The notes under the pieces are model-generated. The model made no database searches. It saw nothing but the letters and a program-made list of their open reading frames with translations, and was not told where the DNA came from. From a virus, in IMG/VR virus record IMGVR_UViG_3300042471_000279, positions 1-47,643 of that record: a stretch of 47,643 nucleotides of DNA. One strand, written 5' to 3'. Each line of letters opens with the position of its first letter. Position 1 is the first letter of the stretch. This document shows, piece by piece, positions 14,275-23,383 of the stretch. Both the position numbers and the translations under genes were made by a program.

Positions 14275-15298
14275 ATATATCAAGATACTTATCTTTTAGA
14301 TTTTCCATAGCAAAGTTTTTAAATCCTATTTCAACTGCTTGTTCTTTAATCTCATCTTTCTTTCTAGAGTGCATATAGTTGTCTACAATCTTTGCTAAAT
14401 GTTTTGGATCCGCATTATAAACATCAATAGTTGTTCTTGCTCTAAACTCATCATGTTTTTCTGATGCTGCAAGCCACTCTTGAGGAAGTATTGTGTTGTT
14501 TGGAGATATATTTGTCATAAAAACTGGCAATCCGCTTATAAGTGCTTCATTCATGGGAAGACATAAGCCTGCATATCTACGAGGCAAAACCATTGCATCA
14601 TACCCAGAGTAAAGGTCTTGCCTGTTGTCTGAGTTGCCTACCACTATCTTTAATCTAGAGTCTTTAGGAACAATTCCTAGATCTTTCTGAGCAGTAACAA
14701 CAAGTTCATAATCTGTTTTAGAATACTTTAACATATCTAATATGCTATGTGTTCCGTTACGATCTTTTGTTGCTGGATTGCCAGCGACATGAAGTAGCCT
14801 GCCATGGCTTTTTGATAGATTAATTTTTCTAACATTATCAAATATTGCTGTATTGGTTGGTGGCGGTAGATGAATTAGTTTAGTTTTGCCTTCAGAAATC
14901 TCTGCAACTTTGTCATAGTTCCACAAACTAGGAGCGATCATGATGTCTGGAAATGCTAACTTTTGATTATGAATATACTCCAAAAACTCAAAGTTGTATT
15001 GAAGAACTGTTTTTACATTTCTTCTTCTTGCAAGTTCAATAAAACTATTGTTATAAAATGTTTCACAGGTTAAAACAATATCAACGCTGCGAATAAAAGG
15101 CTCTAAATCTCCAGTTCTTGGTAATCCACGAACATGAAAACATTCGTATCCGTTGTACCACTCTGGATGTTGTTTGTTTCTGTTAAAGTTCATAGAGTTT
15201 ACTAGCATAATTCTATGAGGATTTAACATTGTAACCAAATCTCTTGTTTGGTTTCCAAGACCTGTGTTATCTGATCTTGCAATAATGCCCAATCTCAT
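14267..15298 (-). CDS. GT-B fold glycosyltransferase (GT4-like)
   Basis: 343 residues; ATG at 15298 overlaps the stop of the upstream gene (ATGA). N-terminal Rossmann start MRLGIIARSDNTGLGNQTRD, a middle IAPSLWNYDKVAE linker, HVAGNPATKDRNGTHSIL and the sugar-nucleotide loop GLCLPMNEALISGLPVF, where the Glu is typical of retaining GT4 enzymes. It ends the minus-strand glycosylation block. Confidence 0.85.
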   Translation of the reverse strand: MRLGIIARSDNTGLGNQTRDLVTMLNPHRIMLVNSMNFNRNKQHPEWYNGYECFHVRGLPRTGDLEPFIRSVDIVLTCETFYNNSFIELARRRNVKTVLQYNFEFLEYIHNQKLAFPDIMIAPSLWNYDKVAEISEGKTKLIHLPPPTNTAIFDNVRKINLSKSHGRLLHVAGNPATKDRNGTHSILDMLKYSKTDYELVVTAQKDLGIVPKDSRLKIVVGNSDNRQDLYSGYDAMVLPRRYAGLCLPMNEALISGLPVFMTNISPNNTILPQEWLAASEKHDEFRARTTIDVYNADPKHLAKIVDNYMHSRKKDEIKEQAVEIGFKNFAMENLKDKYLDILK

Positions 15299-16053
15299 TC
15301 TTTGTATCCCCAAACATCATCATCTGAAGTAAACTTTCTAGTTCCCTCTCTGCCGTCCAAGTGATAAGATCTTTTTATTTTATTTCCACCATCTGGATAA
15401 TATATCCAAAGTTTATGTCTACTCCAACCAGCATTTCCATATTTAGAATAATCATCTTGAACCACACCATGGAAGATGTCTTCAATAAAAAAGTTTTGTT
15501 TGGAAAATCTAAGCACACTTTCTTTATAGTAATTTACAAAAGAAAGGTGTGGTCGTTGACTCCACTGAATTGTTTTCATAAAATCATCTTCGTGACCTAG
15601 CATTAAATGATTATGCTCTACTGGAATAGTTTCTTCAAAATGAAATCTAATTGTGTATGCTCTATTGCTAGACAACATTGACAAACATTTGTCCCAATCT
15701 ATATGCCTATCAGGAACCAGCGGGGCATCTCCTTCAACATACAAAAGAATAGGTGTTGTTATTTCATTAATAGTTCTTGACATCATGGTTGTTTGATGAC
15801 AGTGTTCTTCAAATACAAATGGCAGAACGTTTTTCCATTGATGCATACATTTCCAAAGCACACGATTTTTCCATTCATCATACGCATCCTTGCGATGTTT
15901 TTGTTCATCCCTTAATCCATCAATCTGTAAAATAATTTCATTATCTGGAAAATGAGATCTAATACTACTAATAGTTTCATCAATAATATGTGTGTCTGGA
16001 TGACTTGGCAATACAGAAGTTACTAATACAACTGTTATATCATTTTTATTCAT
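15295..16053 (-). CDS. GT-A type glycosyltransferase
   Basis: 252 residues. ITVVLVTSVLPSHPDTHIID, then a strand EIILQIDG and the metal-site-like LLYVEGDAPLVPD. It resembles small GT2-like enzymes of actinobacterial phages. Overlaps neighbours by 4 and 8 bases, so it belongs to a translationally coupled chain. Confidence 0.75.
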   Translation of the reverse strand: MNKNDITVVLVTSVLPSHPDTHIIDETISSIRSHFPDNEIILQIDGLRDEQKHRKDAYDEWKNRVLWKCMHQWKNVLPFVFEEHCHQTTMMSRTINEITTPILLYVEGDAPLVPDRHIDWDKCLSMLSSNRAYTIRFHFEETIPVEHNHLMLGHEDDFMKTIQWSQRPHLSFVNYYKESVLRFSKQNFFIEDIFHGVVQDDYSKYGNAGWSRHKLWIYYPDGGNKIKRSYHLDGREGTRKFTSDDDVWGYKE

Positions 16054-16894
16054 TTACTTGCTCCATTATTTTTATGCCAAAGTCTCTTTTGTACTTGATC
16101 CACCAGCACACTACCTTGTGCATATTTGCAGGGTATTGATCAATTAAATCTGGAACCATACTAGATAAAATATTCCAATCTTTAACTTTTACTATAGGGG
16201 TATCTGCTTGATATACATAATGAAAATAATCATTTTCTACACCCTTTGAATCTATGAGATCTCCTACTGGTAGGGCTAACATTTCTATTGCTTCAAAAAA
16301 TCTAAAGGTATCAACAACCTGTGCTCCAGCGGGGCACGGGGCGATTCTGGCTGTAGAAAGGTGTTGGTAGTAGTCTTTGGGTGTATCTCCCTGTGCAAAG
16401 CCTTCTGTGGGCTTATAAAGGGCATTTTGAAGGCTTGGCATAGCCTCTGCTAACTGTTTACGGCGTTGATGAGTTATCTGTCCACCAAAATAAACGTCAT
16501 ATTTCTTGCTAGGATAGGCTGGAAGATTTTGTTTTAAATGCTGTGGAACACCTATAAAAAATCTATTATATTTTTCATGTTTTTTGTGAGGGTATTGAAC
16601 CCAAATACTAATATTAGGATGTTTTATTTTATCTACATTAAACTTTGCAGACTCATCACCCGTAATAAACAACACTACTCTTTGTATATTAGATAGTTGT
16701 TGATTTATTTTTTCTTCTGCCCCTGCATTTCCCTGTCCAGGAATAACAACAAAGGCACGTTCTTCATTTGGTATCTGCTTTACAGTTACCTGCTCAATAT
16801 GATTTCTATCAAAGGTTTGTTTTAATAGACCATAATCCCATTTACCATCAGCAGAATCAAGTGGATCAATAGAATATAGATAGGCTTTAATCAT
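16046..16894 (-). CDS. Exostosin-like glycosyltransferase
   Basis: 282 residues. The C-terminal half holds YDVYFGGQITHQRRKQLAEAM, then ARIAPCPAGAQVVDTFRFFE and AIEMLALPVG, the loop used by exostosin/GT47-like enzymes to bind the nucleotide sugar. The N-terminal half is variable. It overlaps both neighbours and lies between a transferase and a methyltransferase. Confidence 0.7.
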   Translation of the reverse strand: MIKAYLYSIDPLDSADGKWDYGLLKQTFDRNHIEQVTVKQIPNEERAFVVIPGQGNAGAEEKINQQLSNIQRVVLFITGDESAKFNVDKIKHPNISIWVQYPHKKHEKYNRFFIGVPQHLKQNLPAYPSKKYDVYFGGQITHQRRKQLAEAMPSLQNALYKPTEGFAQGDTPKDYYQHLSTARIAPCPAGAQVVDTFRFFEAIEMLALPVGDLIDSKGVENDYFHYVYQADTPIVKVKDWNILSSMVPDLIDQYPANMHKVVCWWIKYKRDFGIKIMEQVNE

Positions 16895-17439
16895 TTTGTA
16901 GCCTTAACAAACATCCATTGTGGATGCATATGGTTTTCAAAAATTAAATTATTAAATCCTATGTCAGTCAACATCTTTTGAATTTCTGACTTAGATGTTT
17001 GATAAGAGTATGGTGAATTTTCTTCCCCAATAACAAATTGAAAATATATGTTGCCACCATTTTTTAAGTTATCGTAAGCAAGTCTTACATAGTTAATTTT
17101 TTCTTGATGTTCAATATGCTGAAAAACTAACATTGAATATACTAGGTCAAGATTGTTTGCAACCTCTTGATACTTTATATTATCTTTTTTAGGTGCAAGT
17201 TTTATCATTTCATCAGAGATATCTATTGCATAAAAATTACATTCTTTATATTTTTCTGAAAGTGGATCAAGCAATCTTCCTATTCCACAACCAATCTCTA
17301 AAACATTACTCCAACTATCGTTATTATTTTCTATAAGATCTAAAAATGTTTCAGTAAATGCCCATTCATCTGCAATATATTTATATCTTACTTCTGGATC
17401 CAATGCAGCATTATCCCAAAAAGTTTTAGCATGATTCAT
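16891..17439 (-). CDS. Class I SAM-dependent methyltransferase
   Basis: About 182 residues. SAM-binding motif VLEIGCGIGRLLDPL, then YAIDISDEMI, LVYSMLVFQHI and a strand NIYFQFV. Start chosen at 17439 (MNHAKTFWDNAA, the usual family beginning); ATG 17457 is in frame and equally possible. It would methylate a sugar or small acceptor made by the adjacent transferases. Overlaps the FkbM gene. Confidence 0.8.
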   Translation of the reverse strand: MNHAKTFWDNAALDPEVRYKYIADEWAFTETFLDLIENNNDSWSNVLEIGCGIGRLLDPLSEKYKECNFYAIDISDEMIKLAPKKDNIKYQEVANNLDLVYSMLVFQHIEHQEKINYVRLAYDNLKNGGNIYFQFVIGEENSPYSYQTSKSEIQKMLTDIGFNNLIFENHMHPQWMFVKATK

Positions 17440-18139
17440 AGTAAAGGTGAACCTCATGTTGATAATCAAGCAAAGTTTCTGTATACCCAATACCTTTAAT
17501 GAATTGCCTTAGATCATACAAATATTCTTTCCAGTACATCATCATAAACTCTGGATGACCAGATAGCCAAATCTTTGGCCTAAACTCTCTCATAACCTTT
17601 TCTGCTCCGCCAAGTACACGCCATTCACTTCCTTCAACATCAAGTGAAATTGCTGTAGGTGGTTTTAATCCCTTTTCATAAACTAAAGTATCAATCTTTG
17701 TTTGACCATACTTGTCTGCTTCATATTGCAGTTCTTTAAATCCATGTGCTGCCTCAATTGGTGCATCAGCCTCTGGTGGAAACTCACTATAATAAATACG
17801 TGCAAGTTTGTTATCTTTATCAGATGCAAACCCAGGAATAGAGGCAAGTGGCATTTCTAAATTATTGGCACTCCACAACAATGGAAAGTGTGACCAAACC
17901 TTTGGATTAGGCTCAAACAAAACAACCTCAGCCCCCCACATTTGACATAGTGCTGGCATTTCTCCTTCTTCTGCACCCACATAGTAAACAACGTCACCCT
18001 TTCCAATATTTTCACTCATTGACTTAAGTCTGGGTTTTTCCCAACCCTGTGGTTGATACCAGTCTGGCCTATCTGCACGATGCTTTGGTAATGTTATTTC
18101 AAATTCTCCATTGATAGTTGCTTTAATCATTTCTGTCAT
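17426..18139 (-). CDS. FkbM-family methyltransferase
   Basis: 237 residues. DVVYYVGAEEGEMPALC (modified SAM motif I), VVLFEPNPKVW, and ISLDVEGSEWRVLGG are the FkbM signature; PKIWLSGHPEF follows. FkbM enzymes O-methylate sugars or polyketides; with neighbouring transferases a methylated surface glycan is likely. Chained by four-base overlap to the transferase at 18136. Confidence 0.85.
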   Translation of the reverse strand: MTEMIKATINGEFEITLPKHRADRPDWYQPQGWEKPRLKSMSENIGKGDVVYYVGAEEGEMPALCQMWGAEVVLFEPNPKVWSHFPLLWSANNLEMPLASIPGFASDKDNKLARIYYSEFPPEADAPIEAAHGFKELQYEADKYGQTKIDTLVYEKGLKPPTAISLDVEGSEWRVLGGAEKVMREFRPKIWLSGHPEFMMMYWKEYLYDLRQFIKGIGYTETLLDYQHEVHLYYESC

Positions 18140-19089
18140 AAATTAAACTCCTTTAGGATTGTTGTCCATCTATTTACATAAGTGTGATGATTCTTTGTTC
18201 TTTGATGACCAAGTATTCTAATCTGCTCTCTTTCAGCATCATGAAATAAATAGTAGTCAATTTTTGTTTTTAAATCTTCTAGGTTACCGTGTTCGTATAG
18301 AACTAATTCTGTTGGCTTAAACAGATCTTCTAGTCCTTTAATTGCTGGATATATTGTAAAGCCACCACGACCAGTGCTTTCAAACATTCTATCACTAGAA
18401 TAGTATGGATAATTAAATCCAATATTTAAACTATCGCCAACTGCGATTTTGCTACGGGCATAAATCTTATTTAATTTGTCACCACGAATAGTTCCCGTAT
18501 CTCCATCGCCTCCCACATGCAAAAATCTTTTACCATAAGTTTCCCTTAAGTAGTCAATTAGTTGTGGCCTGTATGGATACTCTGGATGATAGCCTTTGCT
18601 TCCAACAAATATAACATCGTGATCAAATTTATTTGCATCGTAATCTTTATGTAAATAACATTCTTTATCATATACCCCAGCAGGTATAAAATGTCCCTTT
18701 ACTTCTGTATTTTCATTAAACCAATCAGCCATTAGTTTATCTACTGTAAAAAAATGTCCAATTGTTTTATAGAAATTATCTTTTTCTAAATCTTGTTGTC
18801 TACGCAAACCAAACCAAAGATCAAGATGATATGTCATTGTTGGTATGCCATGTCTATTTAACTTAGCAAGAACTACATCCATTCCTGTATTACCAGGAGT
18901 TTTCCATCCATGTGTATGTACCCAAATAAAAAGATCACACCTAGACGCTTCTCTATAGATTTCTTGAGCAGTCGCATGACGCTCTTGCAATTTTACGACG
19001 GTATGCCCAATAGATTCCAAAGACTTTACATGATGAGTCTCACTACTATAGTCAACCTGAAAGTTGCCAAGAAAAGCAATTTTAGCCAA
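18136..19089 (-). CDS. CgeB/GT4-like glycosyltransferase
   Basis: 317 residues. GT-B fold: KIAFLGNFQVDYSSETHHV at the start, DLFIWVHTHGWKTPG, HDVIFVGSKGYHPEYPYRP and the C-terminal YYSSDRMFESTGRGGFTIYP loop as in CgeB-type proteins. Begins the run of overlapping genes down to 14267. Confidence 0.8.
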   Translation of the reverse strand: MAKIAFLGNFQVDYSSETHHVKSLESIGHTVVKLQERHATAQEIYREASRCDLFIWVHTHGWKTPGNTGMDVVLAKLNRHGIPTMTYHLDLWFGLRRQQDLEKDNFYKTIGHFFTVDKLMADWFNENTEVKGHFIPAGVYDKECYLHKDYDANKFDHDVIFVGSKGYHPEYPYRPQLIDYLRETYGKRFLHVGGDGDTGTIRGDKLNKIYARSKIAVGDSLNIGFNYPYYSSDRMFESTGRGGFTIYPAIKGLEDLFKPTELVLYEHGNLEDLKTKIDYYLFHDAEREQIRILGHQRTKNHHTYVNRWTTILKEFNL

Positions 19090-19091
19090 GA

Positions 19092-19274
19092 TTACCCCTT
19101 TTTAATCATTATACCATTGTCTATTAGTTTTTTAATAGCATGTATTCTGGAGTAGGCATCACCGCCACCTTCAAGTATGTCTGCTACCTCTTTAAATGCT
19201 TGCTTTCTGGCTTTAACACAGCCATTGCAAGGGCATAGCCAATTACTCTTTTGGCTTGTCTGGTTGGGATTCAC
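19092..19274 (-). CDS. Small Cys-rich protein
   Basis: 60 residues. CPCNGCVKARKQAFKEVADIL puts three Cys close together before a helical, charged tail. It overlaps the upstream transferase by 32 bases. Real-gene status rests on the tight packing and plausible composition; no family recognised. Confidence 0.55.
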   Translation of the reverse strand: MNPNQTSQKSNWLCPCNGCVKARKQAFKEVADILEGGGDAYSRIHAIKKLIDNGIMIKKG

Positions 19275-20037
19275 TTAGTCTGGATTTTCTAAAAATTGTA
19301 TTATCTTGCACCCCACGCCAATATACATAATAATAGTTATAGTCAAACGAAAAAGTCTTCATGTGTTGAACCATGGCGCCTGTATGAACATACAACTGAA
19401 TTCCAGCCTTTTTTAAATAACGACAAAATGCAACATCCTCACTAACAAATTTAAGCCCAGGATTTTGTTTTTCACCAAATACAGAGTGTCCTTGTGCAAC
19501 CTCTTTTATTTTTGGAATAATTGATTTATGCATTAAAATAAAACCAAAACCAGTAATATCTACTGGAATAAGTTGATTTTGGGGAAATGGGTGAATTGGC
19601 TGAGTTAAAAATTCATTTCCTGTTTCCATATACATAGCAGGCAAAGGCTCCATAAGCGGTTGTTCATTTTCATTACTAACAAAATATAATCCAGAAACCA
19701 CAGGTTTTGTTATCTTATCTGCTGCATTCCAAATAATTTTAAATACTTGTGGTGTAATAATAATATCTGAGTCAATCCAAAGCAGCCAATCTGTGCCCAT
19801 CGTTTCCCATGCATCAAATAGTGCCTGACGCTGTCTTGCAATCTGATTTCCATTTACACGAAGATGGTTTACTACATTAATTCCAGCCTTCTGTGATTCT
19901 GTTATTGTGCCAATTACAGCGGTAGCAAATCTTCCTTCCACCATTCCATTATCACACCAACCAAAACTAACTGTTTCTTTACTGCTATGTCCAGATGTTG
20001 GTTTGTCTGTTATTTTTTTAGATTTTGATTTAGCCAT
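19243..20037 (-). CDS. GT2-like glycosyltransferase
   Basis: 264 residues. DWLLWIDSDIIITP holds the DxD metal site (about residue 95), QIARQRQALFDAWETMG precedes it, and FVSEDVAFCRYLKKAGI is the conserved acceptor/ED motif. This type of GT2 enzyme is frequent in aquatic phages and in their surface-modification loci. The N-terminal 20 residues are a basic low-complexity extension. The gene overlaps neighbours on both sides. Confidence 0.85.
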   Translation of the reverse strand: MAKSKSKKITDKPTSGHSSKETVSFGWCDNGMVEGRFATAVIGTITESQKAGINVVNHLRVNGNQIARQRQALFDAWETMGTDWLLWIDSDIIITPQVFKIIWNAADKITKPVVSGLYFVSNENEQPLMEPLPAMYMETGNEFLTQPIHPFPQNQLIPVDITGFGFILMHKSIIPKIKEVAQGHSVFGEKQNPGLKFVSEDVAFCRYLKKAGIQLYVHTGAMVQHMKTFSFDYNYYYVYWRGVQDNTIFRKSRLSESQPDKPKE

Positions 20038-20143
20038 TCTTATGCTCCTTTAGGTGCCTATTTAAAGTATCGTGAGCAAATATTCCCCAGCGCACGTCTA
20101 TTTCTTTACTACATTTACTACACACTACAGATCTAGAACTCAT
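20030..20143 (-). CDS. C2H2-type zinc finger micro-protein
   Basis: 37 residues: CSKCSKE, then AHDTLNRHLKEH, giving a CxxC...HxxxH-like zinc finger. GGAG is six bases before the ATG. Its stop overlaps the start of the GT2 gene (ATGGCTAA). It could be a DNA-binding or protein-binding finger; function unknown. Confidence 0.6.
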   Translation of the reverse strand: MSSRSVVCSKCSKEIDVRWGIFAHDTLNRHLKEHKNG

Positions 20144-20153
20144 AATTATCTCC

Positions 20154-20846
20154 TTATGCTAAATTTGCCTTGATTTCTTTTATTATATGTCTCTTATGTT
20201 TAAGCATATCATAATAGTTCTCTAATGGGCGAATTCTTTGCTTTCTCCTATGCGTTGTTTTAGTTGTAGATTCTGCAAAAAATTTTATTTTTTGTGTAGG
20301 TATAAACTTTTTAAATATAATCTTTTCTTCTGTATTGAAGTGTATATATTGATATATATCACCCTCATTAACTTTAAACTCGTTAAAATTATTTTTTAAG
20401 AAAAAAGCAAAATCTATAGACCTAAACCATTTACCTATATCTAAAGTACCTGGAACAGTTAGACACCTTTCTGAAATACTATTATCTTCCATAAAAGGAG
20501 CAATACCGACAGAAAGTTCTAAAGATTTTTCTTCAGTAAAAAATACAGTATCTTGTGCAAATGAAAAGAGTTTATTTGGCGCAGATCTAATTACAACATG
20601 ACTATCAAAAAATTCTTGATTATATTTGTCTGATCTTACTTCTAATGTTTCAGATATCGAAAAGTCATATTCATATATAGATTTTAATCCATAAACTTTT
20701 GATAAATATTTTTTTGAACCACCACAAAGATGTATTCCAGAACCATCTATTTTGGGATCTCTTATTAATTTTTTATACATAGATAGTGGCTCTTCAGCCC
20801 TCATCCACTCTGGTTCAAGAGAGGTCCAGTAAACTGTTATTGCCAT
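20154..20846 (-). CDS. Divergent DUF6065-like protein, paralogue 4
   Basis: 230 residues. The second half retains the family order: ISERCLTVPGTLDIGKW (compare PGIVDTD), FAFFLKNNFNEFKVNEGDIYQYIHF (compare FFL..FNGVIPKGTPIAQVIP). The KTPPG motif is lost. ATG 20846 follows GGGGGAA. A leaderless ATG at 20857 right after the TGaTATAAT box opens only a six-codon frame. The relation is by eye and weaker than for the others. Confidence 0.5.
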   Translation of the reverse strand: MAITVYWTSLEPEWMRAEEPLSMYKKLIRDPKIDGSGIHLCGGSKKYLSKVYGLKSIYEYDFSISETLEVRSDKYNQEFFDSHVVIRSAPNKLFSFAQDTVFFTEEKSLELSVGIAPFMEDNSISERCLTVPGTLDIGKWFRSIDFAFFLKNNFNEFKVNEGDIYQYIHFNTEEKIIFKKFIPTQKIKFFAESTTKTTHRRKQRIRPLENYYDMLKHKRHIIKEIKANLA

Positions 20847-20863
20847 ATTTCCCCCATAAACTT

Positions 20864-20869
20864 ATTATA
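20864..20869 (-). promoter_or_regulatory. Extended -10 (TGaTATAAT), minus strand
   Basis: Drives the unit beginning with the gene ending at 20846; transcription should start near 20857. Confidence 0.5.
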
Positions 20870-20872
20870 TCA

Positions 20873-21088
20873 CTAAGGATAGAATATTACAAAATTTCTT
20901 TCTTCAAAAAACTTTATCATTGTGTTAGCAATATAATCATAGTCTACCGTAAATATAGAAGTTTCTTCGTCTACCCTATCCACCTTTACGCTGGTAGGAA
21001 AGGATTCTGCTAATGCTTTTTTAATTACTTCTCTAATAGTATAGTAAGAATCTTTTATATATTCTTCATCTACGCTATCGCTAGTCAT
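20873..21088 (-). CDS. Small unknown protein
   Basis: 71 residues, acidic, mixed helix and strand; no motif recognised. ATGA overlap with the upstream gene at 21085 supports it. Confidence 0.55.
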   Translation of the reverse strand: MTSDSVDEEYIKDSYYTIREVIKKALAESFPTSVKVDRVDEETSIFTVDYDYIANTMIKFFEERNFVIFYP

Positions 21089-21327
21089 GATGAGAATGGT
21101 GTAATTTCAGAGTTTGGTTCGCTACTAATATCCCAAACAATATAATCTTTTATTTTATCTTTTTCGACTATATCTTTTACTGTTTGTGTTACTATTTCAG
21201 ATGCCCAATCTGCGACTTTTTGAATAACGGGCGCACCATGTTTATCAAGCAATGTCTCAACTATCTTCGGATCAATATTTTTTAACTGCTCATCAAACTG
21301 TATGGCAAATCTTGCTTTAATGTACAT
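21085..21327 (-). CDS. Small unknown protein
   Basis: 80 residues; MYIKARFAIQFDEQLKN then a helical, acidic body. TAGGAG lies seven bases before the ATG and a TATAAT box further upstream (about 21348-21353, minus), giving a short leader. Unknown role. Confidence 0.6.
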   Translation of the reverse strand: MYIKARFAIQFDEQLKNIDPKIVETLLDKHGAPVIQKVADWASEIVTQTVKDIVEKDKIKDYIVWDISSEPNSEITPFSS

Positions 21328-21400
21328 TTTTTCTCCTAGTCCTTATTTCTATTATACAGTAAAAATTTTATTTTGTAAAGTTATAAAAATATCATATTTA

Positions 21401-21616
21401 TTAATTTTCAACACCTCTAGCAATACTGGCAGATTCCTTAAAAGCCTTTAGTGTATTACGACTTTTTACCTTACCAGCCATTTTCCAATCTGCTGCGGTA
21501 TTCTCAATCTCTTTTGCAATCTCTTCACGCATTTCTTTTATGGTATACACAAGCAGTTTCCACACCTCATTGCGCTGATCTTCTGTTAGTTCATCTAAAA
21601 AACTTTTATCTGTCAT
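21401..21616 (-). CDS. Small helical protein
   Basis: 71 residues, mostly helical and charged (LTEDQRNEVWKLLVYTIKEM). Coupled by ATGA to the small membrane protein upstream. No family recognised. Confidence 0.6.
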   Translation of the reverse strand: MTDKSFLDELTEDQRNEVWKLLVYTIKEMREEIAKEIENTAADWKMAGKVKSRNTLKAFKESASIARGVEN

Positions 21617-21723
21617 TGTGCGATTAACGCTCCTATAATAAAGCCAAGAATAAATGCACCAATAATAATTTCTTTAAGAAATGTTCTTGGATCTCTTAAA
21701 TCTGGAAGTTTTTCTTTTTTCAT
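21613..21723 (-). CDS. Single-pass membrane micro-protein
   Basis: 36 residues, short charged start (MKKEKLPDLRDPRTF) and one hydrophobic helix (IIIGAFILGFIIGALIA). Overlaps the next gene by ATGA. It could be a small membrane effector such as an exclusion or lysis-modulating peptide; inference only. Confidence 0.55.
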   Translation of the reverse strand: MKKEKLPDLRDPRTFLKEIIIGAFILGFIIGALIAQ

Positions 21724-21750
21724 TACTCTATGATACCAAACAAAATCTCA

Positions 21751-22476
21751 TTAGTCAATGAACTCTTTCAATGACATTTTATTTTGTTTCCAGAAGGTAA
21801 TCACAGAATCTCTGCACTTAGTATGTAGTCTAAGCCCAGATGGATTGATATCAGAAGGCATAGAAACATCATATGTAAATAATCCACAGGCATAGGCCCT
21901 ATCAGTACCGCCCATAATAACACCGTGATCTACTATTACATCATCTCTTTTTATGTTAACATTGTATTTGCCATCAATAATCATCCTATCAATGACTGCT
22001 TGTGCATGAGATCTTTTTAACATGTAGAGCCCAGCGCTGTAATCTGTCCTATATCTTTTATGCATTGACAATTTCTTTTGATTAAACTGTGTTAAACAAA
22101 GTTGCAGAACATCGTAATCAAAATATATTGCATCTAGAAATTCTTGCCAAGTCCATGGCCAATATTGAACGGTATCCATAGAAAGATCATCTTCTGCAAA
22201 CATGGCATACTCACTATCACTAGTGTCTAACCAATGCTTAATGGCTTTAAGATGGGACATACAGGCAGCAGTTTCTGTTCTTTTTGCAGCCTTGTCATTT
22301 TTTCTTTCTCCTTCATACATATGCTGATGAATATTTTCTTGTCCATCAAAAGCATCTATGAAAGTATAATTAGTTATATCGTAACCTTTAAATAGTTTTT
22401 CCATATGCTCACGTCTATCAGTTCTACGTGCTAGATTAATTACGTATACAGGACCAAACCCACCCAGTTTATTCAT
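21751..22476 (-). CDS. GT25-family glycosyltransferase
   Basis: 241 residues. VYVINLARRTDRREHME, ACMSHLKAIKHWL and YAMFAEDDLSM are the three GT25 blocks (NLxxRxDR, CxxSHxxxW-like, ED-D metal site), the family of LPS/LOS galactosyltransferases and collagen beta-galactosyltransferase. It lies near a collagen-like fibre gene (23384), so hydroxylysine-type fibre glycosylation is imaginable but unproven. Confidence 0.85.
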   Translation of the reverse strand: MNKLGGFGPVYVINLARRTDRREHMEKLFKGYDITNYTFIDAFDGQENIHQHMYEGERKNDKAAKRTETAACMSHLKAIKHWLDTSDSEYAMFAEDDLSMDTVQYWPWTWQEFLDAIYFDYDVLQLCLTQFNQKKLSMHKRYRTDYSAGLYMLKRSHAQAVIDRMIIDGKYNVNIKRDDVIVDHGVIMGGTDRAYACGLFTYDVSMPSDINPSGLRLHTKCRDSVITFWKQNKMSLKEFID

Positions 22477-22634
22477 CTTTGTTTAGGCTCTAACTTATCC
22501 CAGTTACCAGAAGGACTACCCTGATACACCTGTCCAGTTTCTCTATCTACAAGTAACCATTTTGTTGGAGATAATGTTTGTACAACTAAAACTACTTCGT
22601 TTAAAGTTTCAGGGAATTCAAAAGATTCTCTCAT
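22473..22634 (-). CDS. Small unknown protein
   Basis: 53 residues; begins MRESFEFPETLNEVVLVVQT and ends in a SH3-like beta segment (WLLVDRETGQVYQGSPSGNW). ATGA overlaps on both sides place it firmly in the operon. Confidence 0.65.
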   Translation of the reverse strand: MRESFEFPETLNEVVLVVQTLSPTKWLLVDRETGQVYQGSPSGNWDKLEPKQR

Positions 22635-23371
22635 ATACCATTATCTTCCATATACTTTAATCTTTCCATAATAACATCAGTATTTGGATCAGCCAACAAC
22701 TTATCAAGAGCCTCTTTAACTACTGGGCGCATTTCATCTGTGTTCGTAATGTCGTAATGATAGGCATCTGAATCTTCTGTTACCCACTTTGCAGCATCTT
22801 CTACATCCCATTTGCGGGTATTGATAAGGCGATGTATAACAGGTTTACCAGGCTTAGTAGTAAATGAAGGTTCTAAAGCAAAGATACGGTTATTAGGCTG
22901 AATAGCAAAGTTACCATCATCACGCTGAATAACATGACCACACTTATGCTGACCAGGATTTTCAGAGTAGCCATCATCAAGGCTGTTAGCATCTCCGCTA
23001 TACCAATCCAAAGTAAATAAATACTTACCAGATATCTTAGTCTTAGTTCTGTCCATATAAAACATGCGAAGGTTTGCAAGGTTTGAGAATTTTGTGACGG
23101 TAACAAAAGGACTAAATGAATTCCACAATACTAAGTTATGTATATCTTCTTCCTTAACACCAGGCTTGGTACAAAAAGCATTGATAGGCATTCTCCACCA
23201 GATACCGCCATCTTCCATCATAAAATGAAACAAAGGGCTTCTGTTTGGTACGCTGGATACACCAAAGATTACACAAGGAAAATATTTATCGTGGCTGTCT
23301 TTTTGATCACGTAAGAAATTTCCTCTTACATAGCATTCAATTGGGGGTATGTTTGCATTTAATTCAGGCAT
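22631..23371 (-). CDS. Conserved phage protein, unknown function
   Basis: 246 residues. IECYVRGNFLRDQ, FPCVIFGVSSVPNRSPLFHF, MEDGGIWWRMPINAFC and CGHVIQRDDGNFAIQPNNRI are strongly patterned and resemble a protein I have seen in cyanophage and aquatic phage genomes without a function. The minus-strand TGaTACAAT six bases before the ATG predicts a leaderless transcript. The first gene of a three-gene unit. Confidence 0.7.
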   Translation of the reverse strand: MPELNANIPPIECYVRGNFLRDQKDSHDKYFPCVIFGVSSVPNRSPLFHFMMEDGGIWWRMPINAFCTKPGVKEEDIHNLVLWNSFSPFVTVTKFSNLANLRMFYMDRTKTKISGKYLFTLDWYSGDANSLDDGYSENPGQHKCGHVIQRDDGNFAIQPNNRIFALEPSFTTKPGKPVIHRLINTRKWDVEDAAKWVTEDSDAYHYDITNTDEMRPVVKEALDKLLADPNTDVIMERLKYMEDNGI

Positions 23372-23383
23372 ACCTCAATTGTA

